From: Hirundichthys speculiger
Lineage: Eukaryota > Chordata > Actinopteri > Beloniformes > Exocoetidae
Length of the DNA stretch: 64,000 bases
NCBI GenBank assembly: GCA_018398805.1
Contig: JAGFBZ010000290.1
Location: 2,170,001-2,234,000 of the forward strand
Direction of reading: 5' to 3'
The translations under genes were made by a program, and so were the position numbers. Within the stretch, counting starts at the first letter, position 1. The number at the start of each line of letters is the position of its first letter. This document shows, one piece after another, positions 1-10,676 of this stretch. Below the pieces are notes generated by a model. It was given only the letters and a program-made list of their open reading frames with translations. It searched no databases and was not told the DNA's origin.

Positions 1-116
1 GTGGCGCAGTTGTGTAATGACAATAGAAAAGTCTAGACCTAGATTATAAAACGACCCCCATTTTTGAGAATATGATTTCCAGAATAAAATATCGTCCTAT
101 ATTCGGGCTAATACGG
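1..116 (+). mobile_element. Right end of a TA-flanked MITE (same family as 47579-48180)
   Basis: The segment matches the right-hand 116 bases of the complete element at 47579-48180, including the terminal block running from ATCGTCCTATATTCGG to AATACGG. It is followed by TA at 117-118, as expected for a TA target-site duplication. The left part of the element lies outside the window. There is no coding capacity. TA targeting points to the Tc1/mariner-pogo group, which is inference; the shared family with 47579-48180 is seen directly. Confidence 0.8.
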
Positions 117-118
117 TA

Positions 119-1349
119 TATCATCAAAATGTGAGGTCATCTGTCTGACAGCAAAACAAAAATTTGGATGAATTTGTTTGCAAATGAACAATGATCCCAA
201 CTTTGAAAGCAAAACCATAACAAATTTCTTGGAAAAGCAAAAATTCAAGAGTAGTATCCAAATTCAGAGCTATGTCCACTGGAGGATGGAATCTGCAAAG
301 GTGTGTCTTTCAAAGACAGCAGCATCAGTGAAATAAAATGGTCTCGTCTTTGATGAACTTCTAAACGCCCCATAATTGGGACAGAGCTAAGGTGATGCAT
401 TGGTCCAATCAAATTAATGACATCAGTTCTGTGACCAATAAATACTGTGGTGGGTGCTCATGAACAATTTTCTGCAAACCTCAATGTACTGAAGCAACAT
501 TAAAAAAGAAGAGTGGAGCAAAATCCATCAACACCTTCTGACACACTGACCTGCTGTTTTATGTTACATGCTGTGGTTTGACAGACTTTAAGGCCTCGTA
601 AGAGGCAGATGATTTCTTTTGTTGTTCTGATTAATAACCCTAGAAGTGTAACACATGTCTGTATTTCAGTGAATTATCTCTTATCTTTTTGCCATTATCC
701 GTTGAATACAGTTTTCCTCTTTTCTCCAGATGTGAGCGAAAATAATGTGGGAGACCACACACCCACACACACACACACCCACACACACAGAGACACACAA
801 ACTCAAAAGGTAAAGAAAATAAAACCAGCAGAACGCATTTTGATCATAGGGGATGTCAAATAATGCCAACAACTGCTTTACTGTTAAAATCTCTCCTGAA
901 GCCAAAAAGAAAAAGAAAGAAAGAAAGAAATACTGCTATTGCTGTAATGGTGTCTTCTGTGGACGCTGCATGCAGTCTGAGTCAGTGACAGGAAACACTT
1001 ACCCAGATAAGACACGGTTCTTAACTCCAGGAAAGTCCATCAAAGAGGTAACACTTCCTGCCAAAGACATTTGAGACAAGTGACTTCACTGTTCAGTAAT
1101 TCATCTTTTTAGGTGCGTAGGCAATAACAGTGGAGAAATAAAGGCAGACAACAGAATAGTGGTACAGATAATAGTAATACTAGTGCGACTACTGCTGCTT
1201 TTAATAATAAAACTACATTCAAATCTTAAAGTTTTCTGTTTCAACAGCCCTGCTTGAGTTATTCTGTTCAGATGGAGCATTATTGTTTTTAATCTATATG
1301 AAGGATTGGATAATGTAGATGTTTATCCTAATTTCTTTCTCTTTTTTTT
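119..1349. other. Non-coding stretch, no gene recognised
   Basis: AT-rich sequence with short open frames that have no recognisable protein pattern. It holds the CA microsatellite at 755-798 and an A/G-rich patch near 905-930. I see no splice-flanked exon or RNA gene. Confidence 0.5.
755..798. repeat. (CA)n microsatellite, interrupted
   Basis: About 44 bases of alternating C and A with a few CCC interruptions, followed by AGAGACACAC. The small open frames through it (Thr-His repeats on one strand, Cys-Val on the other) are products of the simple repeat, not genes. Confidence 0.9.
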
Positions 1350-1354
1350 TTGGC

Positions 1355-1500
1355 ACTAGTGGCCCTTATTTGACAGTGAAGGAGAGACAGGAAGGGCGGC
1401 AGAGAGAACAGGGCAGACACGTGGCAAAGGGTCATACGGGCCGGGAGTCAAACCCGCGACCAGCTCCACGCGACCAGCTGCACGAGGAAGCAGGTCTGGA
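1355..1500 (-). repeat. SINE-like repeat with a tRNA B-box-like motif
   Basis: The stretch begins ACTAGTGGCCCTTATTTGAC and contains GGGAGTCAAACCCGCGACC at 1443-1461. Its reverse complement reads GGTTTGACTCC, one base off the polymerase III B-box consensus GGTTCGANTCC. Sequences of this type are common dispersed repeats in fish genomes (recalled, not searched). The unit is probably a truncated tRNA-related SINE or a non-autonomous element with a tRNA-like segment. I did not find clear flanking duplications. Confidence 0.5.
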
Positions 1501-1509
1501 CAGGTGAGG

Positions 1510-3346
1510 AGAGTACAAGCGATGTGATGTGGGCGGATTCCGAGATAAAAAGATTTTAACTTCGAGTGATGCGAGTAAGAAGAGTAGCCCATTGGAATGC
1601 AGAGTTCAGATTATTGACAGTTTACTTCTCACTGTTGCAGTGACAGTTAAACCCACGGGAAAGCTGGCGAACGGTTCATGGGAAGCAAGTAACTAGTTGG
1701 CCTGCTAGCGACGTGTGTGAATGTAGCAAAATGGTGACAAAAGAAGTGCTCAGTTTGCTTATTAGGTCAATCATATGATAATTAAAAAAAAAAAAAAAAA
1801 ATCTCCTGACCCTGAGCCCCCCACCCCCCCCCCCCAAAAAAAAAAAAAAAAAAAGTCCTTGGATCTTTACGATTCACGTAGGTCACCCTTTGACTTCTCA
1901 CCTTTCACTGAAAGGTGAGATATTTTCATGCCCGTAAAGAGATCAGAAACTGTCACCAATTACTATCAGGAGAAAAAAACCGTCTGTTGGTCTGAGACCA
2001 GACACCTTGTCAGATGTCTTTATCATTAGTTCAAGGACATCTCTATAAGCATGTGCATTTCTGCCTCACGTGTCTAGTTCCGGGGCCACCCCTGTCCGGG
2101 TCATTCAGACTTACCCGTCAACATGTCACATTGCTCTACTGAGCTCTTCTCTGAGGTAGCATGGCTGCAGCTTTCTAAGAACCAAGGTTTCCCGAAGTGT
2201 GTGTCTGTGCCTCATATGTGCATCTGTGACACTTGTATCTGGAAACATTCTTTCCATTTAATATATACGTCATAATTAGATGTATGTGCCCACCACTATC
2301 TTTGTTCTAGGTCTTTTTATTAAATAGTTTTCTTTGATTACTTGTTTTTTCAGCCTTTCTGAGACAACCACATTTTCACAATGAGGTGAAGAGTTGGGCT
2401 AGTTCTGATCAAAAATACTACACTTTCTCATTTGCCATAAATTACCATTTATATGTATTATAGTATTAGACTTTTGTCCTTCAGCTAGACATGTCTTCAA
2501 AGACTTGCAATGACATACGAGTCTTTAATGAGACGTTGCCCTTGGATTTGACTCCTGGTGTCAGAGCTACCATGACACATGTATTAGTTAGTCAAAGAAA
2601 GTGCTTTAGGGAGTAGACAATAACAGGAAAATACAGAGGTAGTATTTGACCCAAATGGACCTTTCTCATGAATAATAATGCCTTTCTGAATAATTTAGAC
2701 TATATGGGCAAAAACAAATTTCCCATCAAACAGCAAAGCCTTCCTCACCTCTGAGGGTAATGAGATGCTTCAGCAGCTTCAGGGGAAGCTGATCACAGAG
2801 CTCGAAATAAAAAAAATAACACCTTTTGCAACTGTGTTGTTGGGGGCGCACAAGAGAATCAGGGTGCACGATAGTCTTTTAAAGAGTTTACTAATCTTCT
2901 TATGTAACTCTTAGGCAGACAAAAATAGGTATATTTCCAAAAACAATCAATTGCTTCTGTCATGGTCTTGAGTTTGTTTGGGTTTCTATATAACTTAGTT
3001 CCCATGTGTGGAAGAATAAACAAGCAGACAGAAAAGTAAAACTTTGAACTTGGGATGTCATATATGTGCCATCCTGAGTATGATTAGTAATGCCTTTATT
3101 AGTCGAATAAAGGTTGTGTAAAACATTTAATTTGCCCTCTCAATGAAAATTATTTTTTTTTTTTTTCCAATTGTGTTTTTTTTTTTGCTATTTCTCTCAT
3201 AAAGGCTGAGGAGGTGGGAGGCATTTTTTGTTTCCGATTTAGCTAAATTAATCTTTGTGCCAGCAATGCCACAAAATGTATCACATTGTTTTGCTTGTCT
3301 GAGAGTTTTGCAGCTACTGGCCCTCACACCAAATAAAGCAAGAATG
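1510..3346. other. Non-coding stretch with homopolymer runs
   Basis: No gene or element recognised. It contains an A run near 1784-1800, a C run followed by an A run near 1821-1854, and T runs near 3150-3186. Short open frames are scattered and unconvincing. Confidence 0.45.
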
Positions 3347-3348
3347 TA

Positions 3349-4609
3349 CATTGCCCGGGCAAAAAAAAGTTTCATACACTCTAAGGTCATACACTCCAAT
3401 ATTTCGTTGGAACGCCTTTCAGCTTTGATTATGGCACATATTCGCTGTGGCATTGTTTCGATAAGCTTCTGCAATGTCACAAGATTTATTTCCATCCAGT
3501 GTTGCATTAATTTTTCACCAAGATCTTGCAGTGATGATGGTAAAGTCTGACCGCTGCGCAAAGCCTTCTCCAGCACATCCCAAGGTTCTCAATGGGGTTC
3601 AGGTCTGGACTCTGTGGTGGCCAATCCATGAGTGAAAATGATGTCTCATGCTCCCTGAAGCAGTCTTTCACAATTTAAGCCCGATGAATTCTGGCATTGT
3701 CATCTTGGAATATGCCCGTGCCATCAGGGAAGAAAAAATCCATTGATGGAATAACCTGGTCATTCAGTATATTCAGGTAGTCAGCTGACCTCATTCTTTG
3801 AGCTCATACTGTTGCTGAACCTGGACCTGACCAACTGCAGCCACCCCACAACCCCAGACCCCCCCCCACAGGCTTGTACAGTAGGCACTAGGCATGATGG
3901 GTGCATCACTTCATCTGCCTCTCTTCTTACCCTGATGCTCCCATCAGTCTGGAACAGGGTAAATCTGGACTCAGACCACATGACCTTCTTCTATTGCTCC
4001 AGAGTCCAATCTTCATGCTCCATAGCAAATTGAAGTTTTTTTCTTCTGGTTAGCCTAGCTGATTAGTGGTTTTCTTAAGGCTACACAGCTGTTCAGTCCC
4101 AATCCCTTGAGTTCCCTTCACATTGTGGGTGTGGAAATGCTCTTACTGTCACTATTAAACATAGCCCTGAGTTCTACTGTTGTTTTTCTTCGATTTGATC
4201 TCACCAAACGTTTAAGTATTCGCCGATCATAATCATTGAGGATTTTTTTCAGGCCACATTTCCTCCTGGAAGACGATGGGTCCCTACGATCCTTCCATTT
4301 TTTAATAATGTGTTGGACAGTTCTTACCCAATTTTGGTAGTTTCTGCAATCTCCTTAGATGGTTTTTCTGTTTGATGCATGCCAATGATTTGACCCTTCT
4401 CAAACAGACTAACATCTTTTCCACGACCACTGGACCAGTGTCTTTCGACATGGTTGTTTAGGAAATGAGAAGCAACTCATTGCATTGTTGGGATTAAGTA
4501 ACTTGTTGCTAGCTGAAAGATAATCACTCATGCAGTAATTATCCAATAGGAGGCTCTTATCTATGTGTTTAGTTAAATCCAGGTGGTGACTTTTTTTTTG
4601 GCTGTACAG
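3349..4609 (-). mobile_element. Tc1-like DNA transposon, degenerate
   Basis: An element of about 1.26 kb with a decayed Tc1-type transposase gene on the minus strand. Its ends are flanked by TA (3347-3348 and 4610-4611). Both ends carry an A run followed by AGT when read inward (GGGCAAAAAAAAGT on the left, CAGCCAAAAAAAAAGT on the right), so the inverted repeats are weak but recognisable. Length and arrangement fit fish Tc1 elements, usually about 1.2-1.6 kb with one 330-350-codon gene. Confidence 0.8.
3390..4451 (-). pseudogene. Tc1-like transposase pseudogene
   Basis: Would have encoded the DDE transposase that cuts and pastes the element at TA sites. The start codon is at 4451-4449 (MSKDTGPVVVEKM), in frame with the N-terminal helix-turn-helix region. 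The middle shows VMWSESRFTLFQTDGSIRVR, where family members have WSDESRF: the codon for the first catalytic Asp is missing by a 3-base deletion. The second catalytic motif, [10 protein letters not shown], is intact but is followed at once by a stop where family members have Gln. The third motif, SPDLNPIENL, is present, then a one-base loss shifts the frame before the C-terminus (ALRSGQTLPSSLQDLGEKLM). Several further frameshifts lie in the N-terminal half. Clearly dead. Confidence 0.85.
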
Positions 4610-4611
4610 TA

Positions 4612-5158
4612 TATATTTTGTGTTAAGTGGGTTTTTTTTTTTTTTTTATTCTTTTTATTCATTTTGAATAAATTTATAAACATGTTATAATGTGAGGATA
4701 GTTCCAAAACATATCTGCTAGTTAGTCCAGTTCCTGTATCCGTCACAGGAGGGATTAACAGAGGGGAATATCTTTGACAGTTTCAATTTTTATAGATGTA
4801 ATCTGTGTAAAATCTTGAACTGCAAAAGTCCATGTTTGATACATATAGAGGAGTGGTGAAGTCCTCCTCCCAGGACCTCTTCAAATGGGAAGTTACCAGG
4901 GTATTATAGGGTTTTGAAGGTTTTGTTTTCCTTGTACTTCTGTTTTTTGTTAAGGGCTGGAGTTTTCTTGTGCTGTCTGTTTGGCCTTGTCTGTGTTGAG
5001 TTTCTTTCCTCCCTGTCTGCCATGTTGCCTTTACTGATTAATGTCACCCATGTCTTGTTGTCTTTCTTGATTTTCTTACCTGCTCTAGTGAATAAACTCT
5101 ATATTGTCCTGTCCCTCCTTCTCCTGCATCTCCATTGCCATTTTGTACTCCCTGTTCT
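4612..5158. other. Non-coding flank of the hAT insertion
   Basis: T-rich sequence with a T run near 4631-4647 and pyrimidine-rich blocks at 4914-5158. The same base-composition style resumes at 7193 after the hAT element, so the two were joined before insertion. It may be part of an older retroelement untranslated region, but I cannot name it. Confidence 0.4.
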
Positions 5159-7192
5159 CAGGGCCAGCCCATGGCATCGGTAGTATAGGCGAATGCTAAG
5201 GGCGCCGTGCATCCAGGGGGCGCCAGAAAGGGAGGAAGAAAAAAACCTCAGCCATTCTTGAAACTAGTTGGTCATTATCATGTCTTAATAAGAAAAGAAT
5301 AAATTTAACTGCATAGCAAAGCCTACTAAGTTGTAGTAATAGTAATAATAGTAATAATAATGAGATCGCCTACTTTAATGCGCCCTCCCTTCCGACTAAT
5401 CGGATGTTTCCTTCTAGTCAAGATTCACTTCTTGAAAATGTCAAAACATCCAAAACTTTCTGGTGCCCAGGGGAGGAAAAAAAGAAAAAAAGAGGAGGAA
5501 AGGTGTGACAAAGACAAAAGTACGTAAAGTAAAGATGATGTCGGTGATATTATTTTCCTGTTGCAGAACGACGATTGATAAAATCATTAACTGTTAGCAT
5601 AACATCAATAAATACCCAGCACTATCTGTTAGTTTTAACGTCAGATAATGTTTTGGAAAATAGTAATGTAACAACCCTTATCTTACCTTCCTCAGGCAAA
5701 TGTGTAAATATCAGATCTATTTTTACAGGTGTTATGATCTTAAAGGCATTGACACTGTGATGTCACGTTTCTCCAGCTTGTAACAGTCAATCAAAATCCT
5801 GTTCATTTTTTTCACAGTTGTTGTCTGACAGCTAATATTGTCTAAAGTGCCTTTATCATGTATCTTTTCATCAGTATTAAAGCACACATTATGTCATTAT
5901 GCATAACATTCCCTCATGCTATATTTTACTGCAGTTTCCTGAGTCTTTGCATTCTTAGTATTTCACTGTAATGACAATAAAATTGAAATGATAACTAATA
6001 TATGAATGACTAATATAATTTGCATATCAGAAAAGTACATTAAATATTATACAGTATAGTCTACATTGTGCATGTGTCTCTAGGTTTTTATTTATATTAT
6101 TTCATTTTATTTTATTCTTGAAATCCGGTGCTGAGGTTTCTCAGTCCATCCTCTGCAAATGTTCCTGTCGCTTACACCTCAGCAGCACATCCCAGCACTG
6201 ATGCAGCAGCATCAAGCACTCCTCCAGTCATCTCCACATCAGCACCGCAACCCAGAAGTGATGCAGCAGCATCAACTGCTGCTCCTTCTCCAATAAACCC
6301 AGCTCACTGGCCAGATCCTCTAACTGATAAGGTATGAACAGAGTTGGTTCACAGTGGTCCATTTAAAATAGGAAATAGCTTCACATTCCCAAAACAAAAG
6401 GATGGATGAAAGTGTCAACATGACTATTTTTACAGAGTCTTAGTCAATGCAGAAAAAGTCAGAAGAATTTGTCTTATGTACTCTAAAAGAAATGATAACT
6501 TGCACTGCTTTTGCTGCAAACTTTTTTCTAAAAGAGAGTACAAACTGAATAAGGAAGGACTAAAGGACTGGAAAAATGCAAGCCACTTGCTCAGGGTCCA
6601 TGAGGATAACCAGGAGCATAATGCTTAGATGGCAACATGGAAGGACTTGGAGGAGGAGAGATGGCATTTGCTGATGCTGAGAGAAAAATGTAGCGTGATG
6701 TCCCACATCAAACGGTGGCAATATTTCATTTCCTAGCTGAAAGAAATATGGCTTTTAGAGGTTCCACCGACACATTAAATAAACCAGACAAGCGAAATTT
6801 TCTGAAAGACGTGGAACTTATGGCCAAATTTGATCCAGTGATGAAGCAGCATGTCATATTTTTTTTAGGTACTTGTTTCTTTAATATCTTACTTTCCTCA
6901 GTGCCATATTAATATTTAATTTATAAGGTAATGTCCCTCATTAACACTTATATTCTTTAAGCTATTTATATTGCATTTAAAATGTTTGAAATTGTTCATT
7001 TTTTGTATATATTTCTTTAACTCTTTCTAAGTAATTTTATGTGCAATTGCATTATTTAAATAAAAGAATGTCAAAGACAAAGTTATTAAGTTTCTTGTGA
7101 GTATATGTACACTAGGAGTGGAATTTACTGCAATACAAGGAGGCGCCACCGGAAATCTTTCCTTGGCCACCAAATTGGTCGGACCGACCCTG
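5159..7192 (+). mobile_element. hAT element, internally deleted, ZMYM/DUF4371-type
   Basis: The left end reads CAGGGCCAGCCC and the right end, reverse complemented, reads CAGGGTCGGTCC. The element is flanked by CCTGTTCT (5151-5158) and CCTGTTGT (7193-7200), an 8-bp target-site duplication with one mismatch, which is diagnostic for hAT insertion. The interior carries three exon-like coding remnants on the plus strand and then runs into non-coding sequence. The catalytic RNase H-like domain is missing. Subterminal GGCGCC motifs occur near both ends (around 5200-5222 and 7141). Confidence 0.88.
5438..6870 (+). pseudogene. hAT transposase remnant (TTF-type finger / DUF4371, ZMYM1-like)
   Basis: Exon 1 starts at ATG 5438 (MSKHPKLSGAQGRKKRKKEE) and reaches a GT near 5519. 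A second open segment at about 6126-6331 is Ser/Ala/Pro-rich and ends at AAG/GTATGA, a good donor site. A third begins after an acceptor-like TTTTACAG at 6435. It encodes HCFCCKLFSK and LKDWKNASHLLRVHED, the pattern of a TTF-type zinc finger found at the start of these transposases. It then has a stop and a frameshift before LAERNMAFRGSTDTL and VELMAKFDPVMKQH, matching the start of the DUF4371 region. The remainder, including catalytic residues, is deleted. The three-exon layout and family are inferred from these motifs. Confidence 0.78.
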
Positions 7193-8740
7193 CCTGTTGT
7201 ACTTACACATTATGTTTCTATTTTGGTTCCTTGTGTTGCTTTCCGACTGCTCTTCTTGCTTTAGTATTTTGGATTTTTAGTTACTAGATATCCTGCTTTC
7301 AAAAAGTCAAAACCAGAGCTTTCTTACTGTGATTCACCATGGTAACCTCAACTCAACAGGAAGGATCTTCCTACTACAGCTGTGAATTTAAGCACATTTT
7401 TTGCAGAAAAGTAACACAGCTCGTCCTTTTAGTTGCTTGCTCAACTACATTTGAGTCTGTAAAAAAGAGGTTTGGTTTCCACACAATAAAGAACTGTAAT
7501 AAAGAGAAAAAAGTCAAAGCAACAACACTGTGCCTCGCTCACTCATGCAAGCTGCAAGTGTCATCTGCGTCAGTCTCCATGGACTATGAATTGGGTGATG
7601 TCAGCTAGTGGCGAACTGAATTGTAGGTTTCATGCGTTGCGTTGATGGTCTTGCTTCCGTAAAAAGTTGGTAAAGTTTTAACACATTCGTCCGCCAGTCA
7701 AGTTGCGGCTCTACAGCTAGAGCTAGCCAATGAAATTGTACACGTTAATTCAAAGCATGCGGCTTATTTGTGTAACAAACAAAGAATTTTACCTACTTTG
7801 ACCAATTACCAGGGCACCAGTTTACAACTATTTCTCAACCTGAATGTTTTTTACTTGAAGAGAAATCAATGCAAAAAAATGAAGAGATCAATGCAAACAG
7901 TCTGAGTCCAAGTCTGCATGTCTATGACAAAAAAGTTGCATACAGATGTTTGTTTGACACAATGCTAATACTTAAAGATAACCCTCAACAGTAGTAACTC
8001 TGCATTTCCCTCCTTGGTTTGCTTTAGTTGATTGGCAGAACCCACCTCTAAGTCTCACAATGCTTATTCAGTTTTTACCTTTGCTTCCTTTGTCCTGACC
8101 TTTCTTTGTGATTACACCAGTTTCCCATCAGTGCTCTGACATTTCTTTACCGACTCTCTGTGTTCATTACAGGCCTCGGGGGAGCAGACAACAAGGACTG
8201 AGAGTTCAGATGTCATAGCAGGTGGCCATGGCCTCTGAACTGGCAGCGCTGGTGAAGGAGGGAGATGTGTCTGAGTGGCCCCCTCAGTCTGAGAAACTGT
8301 GAAGATCATGTGTTAAACAAAATGAACAAGAAACAGACCGTATTGTTGGTAAGATTCAGACAGCATGAAGGTTTGATCAGCTATACATGAAAATCCATGT
8401 ATGTAAATAACATGATTTGCAAGTTGATAGATATGAATGAATATAACGCTAGGGTCAGTTTTAAAATGTATGCACAAGAGATCAAAATTAGAGAACAACC
8501 CACAACTTCCTAAATGTCCAGATCACTGTGCAGTCATATTTGAAATTATCCAGGAGTAAAAGAGCAGTATTTTAAGCATATTTCATGAGTTATGTATATT
8601 CTGAAGCACAGTATAAAGATCTTAAATGAGATATCTGAAAAGAATGCCGATCAAAATCAGAGAACACTTAGACCTCCCAGTAATTGGCGTTAATCCATTG
8701 CAGTGGATAAATCCAAAGAATTTATCCACTGCAGATAAAT
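7193..8740. other. Non-coding stretch between the hAT element and the Tc1 relic
   Basis: No gene recognised. The first 140 bases continue the pyrimidine-rich flank interrupted by the hAT element. Near 8480-8500 and again at 8649-8670 there are related phrases (ATCAAAATTAGAGAACA and ATCAAAATCAGAGAACA), which may belong to the terminal region of the Tc1-like relic that follows. Confidence 0.4.
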
Positions 8741-9383
8741 GCTTAAAAAACAGGATAATGGAGAAAGTTCAAGTTCAAGACTGCAGCTGGAATTGCTCAC
8801 AAGTTCAACACTGAACAGGGTAGGGATCTGTCTCATCGTACGTTATCCTGAAGTTTAAGAGCGTTTTGACGGAAAGACATCTCTGCAGCGACCAAACCTT
8901 TCATGAGCAGAAAGAATCAAAAGTCTAGACTAGGCTTTGCTGAGGTGCATGTGTTGTGAAGTCAGTGAAAGGTGGTGGAGGAAGTGTCATGTTTCTGGGA
9001 ATGTTTTCTGCAGCAGGAGCTGGGCCTCATATACACTAAGGGCCTGATTTACTAAAGGTTTGCGTGCGTAAAAACGTGTGCAAACTTGACATCACCCGCA
9101 AACCAATGTGCAAGCTGATCTACTAACAGCGTGCAGAGGACTGCGCCTCTCAAATGAGCAAAATAGCACACGCTGTTCATTTAGTACTTTTGCCCTGATG
9201 AATAATCAATATGGGGCGTACCCGCCAGAAAACGCTAAATACTGGGAGGGGAAAATGCAAATAGGTTCATTTACCACACGCAATAAGATTTACCAAGCCT
9301 GAAAGTAATTGCGGGGATTGTGATTGCGTCTGTATTTAATACATTCGAAAGGAGGGTGCTAATCTGCCCAGCATTACGCACCG

Positions 9384-9762
9384 ATGGCTGCTGTTATTGT
9401 GGCAAGGAGGCGACATTGCCAAAATCAAAGAATATGCAGAGAGAGAGTCTTTCGGACTCGTGTAAATTTGTTTGGAATGAATGAAAACCAGATAGTTGAA
9501 ACATATCGACTATCTAGCGATTCCATCTTGGAGCTGTTGAATGAGTTAAGGGCTGATTTGGAGCCGGTCACAAGCAGGAGTAACGCCATACCTGCCTTGC
9601 TGAAACTGCTCTCAACTCTTCATTCCCTCGCATCAGGGTCATTCCAGCGCACTGTAGCCATTTCTGCTGGGCTCTCCCAAAGCAGTTTTTCCAGGTGGGC
9701 AGGCACATACGGTTCCCATCCACTCGGGACGCACTGAATGATGTCAAACACGGATTTTTTTT
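9384..9762 (+). pseudogene. HARBI1-like Harbinger nuclease, truncated
   Basis: The product would be the DDE nuclease that cuts at TWA target sites together with its Myb-like partner. From ATG 9384 the frame reads MAAVIVARRRHC, then RVFRTRVNLFGMNENQIVET and YRLSSDSILELLNELRADLE, then LLKLLSTLHSLASGSFQRTV: the conserved N-terminal region of HARBI1-type proteins. After GLSQSSFSRW an internal deletion and a frameshift occur. In the next frame FPSTRDALNDVKHGFF can be read at about 9713-9762, which is again HARBI1-like. Sequence then stops matching, so the catalytic Asp/Glu residues are all missing. Confidence 0.82.
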
Positions 9763-9982
9763 TTGAGGCTTTTTGGTGCCTGATTTGAGGACTGGGGTGG
9801 GGATGGCTCAACTTGTGGTGAGGATTCTCCACATGCAAAAGGAGAAATATTTTATTTGAATGTTAAATCGAGTATTATTCAGCAAAATGTTGCCACAGGA
9901 GGCACATTCATTTTTTTATTTGTGATAATAAATAAATCACGTGTTTTCATGGAGAGAAAAGTGTTTCTTATTGTGCGCCTAC

Positions 9983-10394
9983 CTTGTTCTGCAGTTGGCT
10001 CTAGCGTGTCATACCCCAGTATCCCAGTTATCTGCTCCTCGCAGAAGGTGAGCTGCACCTGCTGCTCAATGCTGGTTAGAAGCATCTCTTCCGCAGGCCC
10101 TCCACCTGTCTTGTTTGCCGAAGTTTTATTAAAGGCCACTTTTTCTTTAGTTCTTCGCCTTATATCTTGCCACCTTCTTTTAACCTCATCTGCCGTTCGT
10201 TCTTTTGTCTTACCAACTGCATTTATTCTATCGCAGATTTTCTCCCATATTGCGTTTCTTTTGGTAATGTTTAAATTTCTTTGCTGTAGTTCATGAATGT
10301 GTTTATTTGCCTCTTCCACTAATATCTCTAACTCCAACTCATCAAATTTCATTTTGCGCTTGCGTCTATCCTGCTTTCCATCCAGACTCTCCAT
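9983..10394 (-). CDS. Myb/SANT-like DNA-binding protein of the Harbinger element, exon 1
   Basis: Harbinger elements encode a Myb/SANT-type protein that binds the transposon ends and helps bring the nuclease into the nucleus. The start at 10394 gives MESLDGKQDRRKRKMKFDEL. A helical Myb_DNA-bind_5-type region follows at about residues 15-85 (ELEILVEEANKHIHELQQRN and ADEVKRRWQDIRRRTKEKVA). A short linker ends at ILGYDTLEPTAEQ. The open frame runs on to 9879, but AAG/GTAGGC at 9983-9982 is a good 5' splice site and the residues beyond it look like translated intron. A Pro/His/Ser-rich segment on the same strand (about 9830-9750, ending QKASKKK) is a plausible second exon. No stop or frameshift in this exon, unlike the nuclease. 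Confidence 0.78.
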
Positions 10395-10676
10395 GGCGCA
10401 AACCTTAAGACACGCAACACCTCATTTAAATACTGCGGTTTGCACCTGTTATCAGTTGCGCGAGCATTCTTAGTTGATCACCCCCAAAACACACAACAAC
10501 AGCACGCGCAAACTTTTTCAGTGCACACGCAATTTAGTACTCTTTATTTAGGATCTTAGTAAATCAGGCCCTAACATGGCAGAGTGAATGCAAGTCTTTA
10601 TCACGGTGTTCTTCGACAACATGACGTTCCTTCCCTGTGTTCGTCACCCAATACGCCAGCAATTTCCATGCAGGAC

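Larger units (their letters stand above)
9040..10571. mobile_element. PIF/Harbinger DNA transposon, 1.5 kb, internally deleted
   Basis: Both ends carry the inverted repeat GGGCCTGATTTACTAA, and the element is flanked by a 3-bp duplication TAA (9037-9039 and 10572-10574), the typical Harbinger target signature. Secondary inverted blocks follow the ends (for example GTGCAAACTTG near 9078 and GCGCAAACTTT near 10506). It carries convergent genes: a truncated HARBI1-like nuclease on plus and a Myb/SANT-like partner on minus. Autonomous members are normally 3 kb or more; here the catalytic part of the nuclease is gone. Confidence 0.9.

Noticed and set aside
609..905. Overlapping open frames on both strands around 700-860
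   Set aside because: They run through the CA microsatellite; the Thr-His and Cys-Val repeats are translations of simple sequence.
9620..9838. 72-codon minus-strand frame inside the Harbinger element as a separate gene
   Set aside because: Its upper part is better explained as a second exon of the Myb/SANT gene and its lower part is antisense to the nuclease remnant.
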